The notes beneath the pieces were generated by a model. The model was not told where the DNA came from. It worked only from the letters and a program-made list of their open reading frames with translations, and did no database searches. From Pseudomonadota bacterium (GTDB taxonomy: Bacteria > Pseudomonadota > Alphaproteobacteria > Rhizobiales > Xanthobacteraceae), in NCBI GenBank assembly GCA_023423415.1, contig JAFAFP010000089.1, positions 1-16,829 of the forward strand: a stretch of DNA of 16,829 bases, in the 5' to 3' direction. Made by a program: the position numbers and the translations under genes. Every line of letters begins with the position of its first letter. Position 1 is the stretch's first letter. Below, in pieces: positions 13,313 to 16,829 of this stretch.

Positions 13313-13807
13313 ATGGTCGTCCGGCTTGCAAAGATCGTGATGACGGCTGCATTGGCGGCCTTTGCATTCATCGTCACCTACGACAACCTCGTCGATTATG
13401 GATCGAACTACGAGTTCGTGAAGCATGTCCTGAGCATGGATACCACATTTCCCGGCAACGCGCTGATGGGCCGGGCAATTACCGATCCGCGCCTGTGGGC
13501 GCTCGCCTATGCCGGGATCATCCTCGCCGAAGGTCTCACCTTCGTGCTCCTGCTTTGCGGCGCGGCCGCCATGCTGTTTGCCGTGCGCGGCACGTCGGCG
13601 CATTTCCAGCGGTCGAAGCACTGGTTGGTGGCGGGTGTCACATTGGGGTTCCTCGTCTGGTTCTTCGGCTTCATGGTGATTGGCGGCGAGTATTTTGCGA
13701 TGTGGCAGTCGAAAACCTGGAACGGGCAGGAGGCCGCCTTTCGCTTCTACATGACGATGCTGGCGGTGCTGATCTTCGTGAACCAGCCGGATCGGGAGCT
13801 TGCGTGA
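13313..13807 (+). CDS. DUF2165-type small integral membrane protein
   Basis: This is a 164-residue inner-membrane protein of unknown function with four predicted helices: about residues 5-22 (LAKIVMTAALAAFAFIVT), 62-88 (YAGIILAEGLTFVLLLCG and following), 102-125 (WLVAGVTLGFLVWFFGFMVIGG) and 143-156. The order YDNLVDYGSNYEFVKHVLSMD and FPGNALMGRAITDP after helix one, then GGEYFAMWQSKTWNGQEAAFRF, matches what I recall of the predicted small integral membrane protein family DUF2165. It is divergent from the small minus-strand ORF with about 50 bp between starts, and precedes the NitT-type operon by 78 bp. A functional link to either is not shown. Confidence 0.8.
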   Translation: MVVRLAKIVMTAALAAFAFIVTYDNLVDYGSNYEFVKHVLSMDTTFPGNALMGRAITDPRLWALAYAGIILAEGLTFVLLLCGAAAMLFAVRGTSAHFQRSKHWLVAGVTLGFLVWFFGFMVIGGEYFAMWQSKTWNGQEAAFRFYMTMLAVLIFVNQPDRELA

Positions 13808-13885
13808 CGGCAGCCGATTGGAGGTCTTGCGCAGGCGTTATGCCCGGCTAAGGTGATCGGAAAATAAGACGGGAGCGAGCGTCAC

Positions 13886-14749
13886 TTGATCCAGAGTTCG
13901 GCAGCCGAGGCCTTGCCGGTGGGGGCAAAGTCAACGGGAGCGCAATCTTCAAGCCCTGCCGTGGCGCTGTCCGACGTCACCATCACCTTCCGGCTGAGCG
14001 GTCAGCCCGACTTTACCGCCGTGGACAAGGCGAGCCTCTCGGTGGCGGACGGCGAATTCGTCTCGATCGTCGGTCCGACCGGGTGCGGCAAATCCACGCT
14101 ACTGAATGTCGCCGCGGGCCTGCTGCAGCCCTCTGCCGGAAAGGCCGAAATTTTCGGTGCGCCGCTGGCCGGGCTGAACCGGCAGGCCGGCTACCTGTTC
14201 CAGGCGGACTCATTGTTCCCGTGGAAGACCGCGATCCAGAATGTCGCCATCGGTCTGGAAACAGCGGGCACGTCTTCCCGCGAGGCCAAGGCCCGTGCGC
14301 TGGACTGGCTGAAGCGTGTCGGGCTTGGCGGTTTTGCCGAGCGTTATCCGCACATGCTGTCGGGCGGGCAGCGCAAGCGTGTCGGTCTTGCGCAGGTGCT
14401 GATCCGCGATCCGAAAATCCTTCTAATGGACGAGCCGTTCGGTCCGCTCGATGCGCAGACGCGCCAGATCATGGGCAACCTGCTGCTCGATCTGTGGAGC
14501 GCCGACCGCAAGGCGGTGCTGTTCGTCACGCACGATCTGGAGGAGGCGATCGCGCTGTCCGATCGCGTGGTCATCATGTCGGCGGGCCCGGCCGCGCGCA
14601 TCATCGGCGACTGGAAAGTGCCGCTGTCGCGTCCGCGCGACATTTCCGAAGTGAGGCTCGACAAGGCTTTCCACGATTTACACCGTGAGATCTGGCACGT
14701 GCTGAAGGAAGAAGTGCTCAAGGGCTACGCGCAGACGGGGGGAGGGTGA
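13886..14749 (+). CDS. NitT/TauT (SsuB/TauB)-type ABC transporter ATP-binding protein
   Basis: This is the ATPase subunit of an importer for an unidentified anion or small organic compound. It has 287 residues from TTG 13886, with GGGAG at 13871-13875 about 10 nt upstream. The first 25 residues are low-complexity and probably disordered. Walker A is GPTGCGKST (63-71), the Q-loop YLFQADSLFPWKTAIQNV (Q106), the signature LSGGQRKRVGLAQ (158-170), Walker B ILLMDEPFGPLD (178-189), and the switch His216 lies in FVTHDLEEAIAL. The FPWKT context is typical of the nitrate/sulfonate/taurine/pyrimidine-precursor group. It is the first gene of the set ATPase, permease, binding protein. The start could also be GTG 13919. 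Confidence 0.93.
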   Translation: MIQSSAAEALPVGAKSTGAQSSSPAVALSDVTITFRLSGQPDFTAVDKASLSVADGEFVSIVGPTGCGKSTLLNVAAGLLQPSAGKAEIFGAPLAGLNRQAGYLFQADSLFPWKTAIQNVAIGLETAGTSSREAKARALDWLKRVGLGGFAERYPHMLSGGQRKRVGLAQVLIRDPKILLMDEPFGPLDAQTRQIMGNLLLDLWSADRKAVLFVTHDLEEAIALSDRVVIMSAGPAARIIGDWKVPLSRPRDISEVRLDKAFHDLHREIWHVLKEEVLKGYAQTGGG

Positions 14750-14779
14750 TGATACGGACTTCCGTTCCTGTCGCCGTGT

Positions 14780-14815
14780 CTTTCCCTCTCCCCGCAAGAG
14801 CGGGGAGAGGGAAAG
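14780..14815. repeat. Palindromic repeat copy 1, inside the NitT-type operon
   Basis: CTTTCCCTCTCCCCGC at 14780-14795 pairs perfectly over 16 bp with GCGGGGAGAGGGAAAG at 14800-14815 around an AAGA loop. A second copy with the same 12-bp core lies at 16784-16811. This CCCTCTCCCCGC palindrome is widespread in intergenic DNA of Rhizobiales (from memory). Here it sits between the ATPase stop and the permease start, so it should be transcribed and form a very stable hairpin within the operon message. Confidence 0.85.
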
Positions 14816-14837
14816 AAGGCGCTGTGCGAGGTTGCAA

Positions 14838-15629
14838 ATGAACCGCCTCTCTCTCATCGGCTTTCAGGTTCTCGTCCTCGTCGTCACGCTGCTGCTGTGG
14901 CATCTGCTCACGACAATTCCGATGTCGGATGGCAAGCCACTGGTGCCTCCCTTCTTCTTCTCGACGCCGGGCGATGTGTTCGCGCGGATCGTGAAGTGGT
15001 TTTCCGAAGGCACGATCTGGCGGCATCTCTGGATCACGCTGAGCGAAGCTGCACTCGCCTTCGTCATCGGATCGGTCGGTGGCATCCTGGTCGGCTTCTG
15101 GTTCGCGCGGCAACCGATCATCGCCGCGATCTTCGATCCTTATGTGAAGATGGCCAATGCGCTGCCGCGCATCGTGCTTGCGCCGATCTTCACGCTGTGG
15201 TTTGGCCTCGGCATCTGGTCGAAGGTCGCGCTTGGCGTGACGCTGGTGTTCTTCATCGTGTTCTTCAACGTCTATCAGGGCGTCCGTGAGGTGAGCCCGA
15301 CAGTGCTGGCCAATGCGCGCATGCTCGGCATGAACGAACGACAGTTGATGCGGCATGTCTACTGGCCGTCGGCGCTGTCATGGATGTTCTCGTCGCTGCA
15401 TACCTCGGTCGGCTTCGCCGTGGTTGGCGCGGTGGTGGGCGAATATCTCGGCTCGGCCGCCGGGCTCGGCTATCTGATCCTGCAGGCGGAAGGCACGTTC
15501 GACATTGCCGGCGTCTTTGCGGGCATGTTCGTGCTCGCCGCCTTTGTGATCGTGATCGACGGACTTGTGACGCTGGTTGAACGGCGCCTTCTGGTGTGGC
15601 GCCCGGTTGCGGCCGAAACACGGACGTGA
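14838..15629 (+). CDS. NitT/TauT-type ABC transporter permease
   Basis: This is the inner-membrane channel of the importer, 263 residues. GAGG at 14828-14831 gives 6-nt spacing to ATG 14838, preferred over TTG 14832. About six helices are visible; the first is residues 7-24 (IGFQVLVLVVTLLLWHLL). Conserved blocks are LPRIVLAPIFTLWFGLGIWSK (109-129), the EAA-like loop VSPTVLANARMLGMNERQL (152-170), and GAVVGEYLGSAAGLGYLI. The C-terminal tail RRLLVWRP is typical of the SsuC/TauC group. It is 88 bp downstream of the ATPase gene, with the palindromic repeat in the gap. Confidence 0.93.
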   Translation: MNRLSLIGFQVLVLVVTLLLWHLLTTIPMSDGKPLVPPFFFSTPGDVFARIVKWFSEGTIWRHLWITLSEAALAFVIGSVGGILVGFWFARQPIIAAIFDPYVKMANALPRIVLAPIFTLWFGLGIWSKVALGVTLVFFIVFFNVYQGVREVSPTVLANARMLGMNERQLMRHVYWPSALSWMFSSLHTSVGFAVVGAVVGEYLGSAAGLGYLILQAEGTFDIAGVFAGMFVLAAFVIVIDGLVTLVERRLLVWRPVAAETRT

Positions 15630-15695
15630 GCTTTGACTTTGGAAATGCGCCGGACTTTGCAGAGCAGGGGCGGTGTTTTAGTGTTGATGTCAAAT

Positions 15696-15715
15696 GCGGT
15701 CCGGGAACCGGCCGC
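15696..15715 (+). other. Hairpin in the gap before the NitT-type binding-protein gene
   Basis: GCGG 15696-15699 and CCGG 15701-15704 pair with CCGG 15708-15711 and CCGC 15712-15715 around a GAA loop, with T15700 bulged: 8 bp in all. It ends 9 nt before the Shine-Dalgarno of the next gene. In the same 110-bp gap GACTTTG occurs twice, at 15635-15641 and 15653-15659. The gap is long for an operon, so the binding protein may have its own promoter or a processed, more stable message. Confidence 0.45.
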
Positions 15716-15739
15716 ACGTCCAACGGGAGGACTTGCTTC

Positions 15740-16771
15740 ATGACGGCTCGGATCATCCGGCGGGTGGCGTCGTCGCTGTTCGCGTGGTCTCTTTTCGCTT
15801 TTGCACTCATGCCCGGTGCGGCGTTTGCCCAATCCAAGGTCACTGTCGCGATCGGCGGCGCGGCGTGCCTGTGCTACCTGCCGACCGTACTGGCAAAGCA
15901 ACTCGGTGAATTTGAAAAGGCCGGGCTGAATGTTGAAATGGTGGATTTCAAGGGCGGCTCGCAATCGCTGACCGCGGTGCTCGGCGGCAGCGCCGATGTT
16001 GTGTCCGGCTATTTCGATCATTGCGTCAATCTCGCCGCCAAAGGGCAGATGCTGCAGTCGATCGTGGTCTATGACCGCTATCCCGGCTTTGCGCTGGTGG
16101 TGTCGCCCAAGCACGCCGAGAAGGTGAAGTCGGTGAAGGACCTCGCCAACCTGAAGGTCGGCGTCAGCGCGCCGGGTTCGTCGACCGATTACTTCCTCAA
16201 ATACATCCTGAAGAAGAACGGCGTCGATCCGAACTCGGTCGGCGTGATCGGCATCGGCCTCGGCGCGACAGCGGTGGCGGCGATGGAACAGGGCTCGGTC
16301 GAAGCCGCGATCATGCTCGATCCGGCGATCACCCAATTGCAGGGCCGCAACAAGGATCTGCGCATTCTCACCGATACGCGCACGCAGAAGGATACGCTGG
16401 AGGTGTTCGGCGGCGAATATCCGGGCGGAGCGCTCTACACCAAGACCGACTGGATCGAGAAGAACCCGAAGGCGGCGCAGGCGCTGGTGACGGCGATCCT
16501 CAACACGCTGAAATGGATCCATACGCACACGCCGGAAGAGATCATGGCGAAGATGCCGTCCGAACTCGTCGGTGCGGACAAGGCGCTCTATCTTGAGGCG
16601 CTCAAGAACACGATCCCGATGTTCTCGGAAAACGGCCGCATGGATCCGAAGGGCGCGAAGGCGGTGCTCGATGTGTTCAGCCAGTCCAACCCGGATGTGG
16701 CCAAGGCCAAGATCGACCTGTCGAAGACTTACACCAACAAGTTCGTCGAGGCGGCCGGAAAGGCGAAGTAA
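15740..16771 (+). CDS. NitT/TauT-type periplasmic substrate-binding protein
   Basis: This is the receptor of the importer, 343 residues. GGGAGG at 15725-15730 stands 9 nt before ATG 15740, and the signal peptide (about 1-30, ending PGAAFAQ) starts there; the frame is open upstream to 15596 without meaning. The SsuA/THI5/NMT1-like fold is seen in YLPTVLAKQLGEFEKAGLNV, DFKGGSQSLTAVLGGSADVV, LKVGVSAPGSSTDYFLKYIL and MEQGSVEAAIMLDPAITQLQ. The first binding loop has the unusual pair C43-L-C45 (GGAACLCYLP), with a third Cys at 95 in FDHCVNL. Aliphatic sulfonates, taurine, nitrate and thiamin precursors are all known substrates of this superfamily; none can be chosen here. Confidence 0.92.
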   Translation: MTARIIRRVASSLFAWSLFAFALMPGAAFAQSKVTVAIGGAACLCYLPTVLAKQLGEFEKAGLNVEMVDFKGGSQSLTAVLGGSADVVSGYFDHCVNLAAKGQMLQSIVVYDRYPGFALVVSPKHAEKVKSVKDLANLKVGVSAPGSSTDYFLKYILKKNGVDPNSVGVIGIGLGATAVAAMEQGSVEAAIMLDPAITQLQGRNKDLRILTDTRTQKDTLEVFGGEYPGGALYTKTDWIEKNPKAAQALVTAILNTLKWIHTHTPEEIMAKMPSELVGADKALYLEALKNTIPMFSENGRMDPKGAKAVLDVFSQSNPDVAKAKIDLSKTYTNKFVEAAGKAK

Positions 16772-16783
16772 AGTTTCTTGCTT

Positions 16784-16811
16784 CCCTCTCCCCGCTTTAG
16801 CGGGGAGAGGG
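16784..16811. repeat. Palindromic repeat copy 2, after the binding-protein gene
   Basis: CCCTCTCCCCGC at 16784-16795 pairs over 12 bp with GCGGGGAGAGGG at 16800-16811 around a TTTA loop. It shares its arms with the copy at 14780-14815. It lies 12 bp after the stop codon, so it may end or protect the transcript. The last 18 bases of the window hold nothing else recognisable. Confidence 0.85.
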
Positions 16812-16829
16812 TGGTGAGCACCTGAAAGG

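Noticed and set aside
15470..16528. 352-codon open frame on the minus strand
   Set aside because: It is antisense to the NitT-type binding protein and the permease end. It is a shadow of codon bias.
1..16829. CRISPR array, tRNA/rRNA, insertion sequence, integrase or attachment site
   Set aside because: No regularly spaced direct repeats, no cloverleaf or rRNA-like sequence, and no transposase or integrase motifs were seen on either strand.

Overview
The window is a GC-rich stretch of about 16.8 kb. The organism looks like an alphaproteobacterium of the order Rhizobiales (Hyphomicrobiales), probably in or near the Bradyrhizobium/Afipia/Rhodopseudomonas group. The basis is protein style (IlvI, IlvH, IlvC, an Rrf2 regulator next to sulfate uptake genes), GC-rich codon use, and dispersed palindromes of rhizobial type such as GGGCTTGCCCCGG and CCCTCTCCCCGC/GCGGGGAGAGGG. 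The genus assignment is inference. Most of the window is biosynthesis and transport. No phage, IS, integrase, tRNA, rRNA or CRISPR was seen.

Layout. (1) 1-1880: the 3' part of ilvI and all of ilvH, the large and small subunits of acetohydroxyacid synthase, with a palindromic repeat between them. (2) 1900-3774: a heavy-metal type (P1B) P-type ATPase with no metal-binding N-terminal domain and an unusual TPCP transmembrane motif. (3) 3877-8383: an Rrf2-family regulator, then a 255-bp regulatory interval holding a perfect TGA-N9-TCA dyad and a long structured leader, then sbp-cysT-cysW-cysA for ATP-driven sulfate/thiosulfate import. (4) 8522-9541: ilvC, closed by a strong hairpin. (5) 9677-10630: an orphan Bug/TctC-type periplasmic binding protein. 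(6) On the minus strand, 13262 down to 10649: a small unknown ORF, an ABC ATPase and a fused permease/binding protein of the OpuF/EgtU (betaine/choline/ergothioneine) kind, each overlapping the next by 4 bp. (7) 13313-13807: a four-helix DUF2165-type membrane protein, divergent from (6). (8) 13886-16771: a NitT/TauT-type ABC importer (ATPase, permease, binding protein), with copies of one palindromic repeat between its first two genes and after its last gene.

How the parts fit. ilvI, ilvH and ilvC supply the first two steps of branched-chain amino acid synthesis but are separated here by the metal ATPase and the sulfur cluster. The Rrf2 protein carries a four-cysteine group and sits directly before a dyad of the spacing bound by Rrf2-family regulators. 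It is the natural candidate to control the sulfate operon and perhaps itself. Three separate solute importers follow, with substrates that cannot be fixed from sequence.

The most interesting element is the 4346-4566 leader of the sulfate operon. It contains a possible H-type pseudoknot, a terminator-like hairpin with a T6 run, a segment complementary to the sbp ribosome binding site, and further hairpins. It may be a sulfur-responsive cis-regulatory RNA, possibly a member of the alphaproteobacterial sul1 candidate motif. That identification is from memory and needs a covariance-model search.
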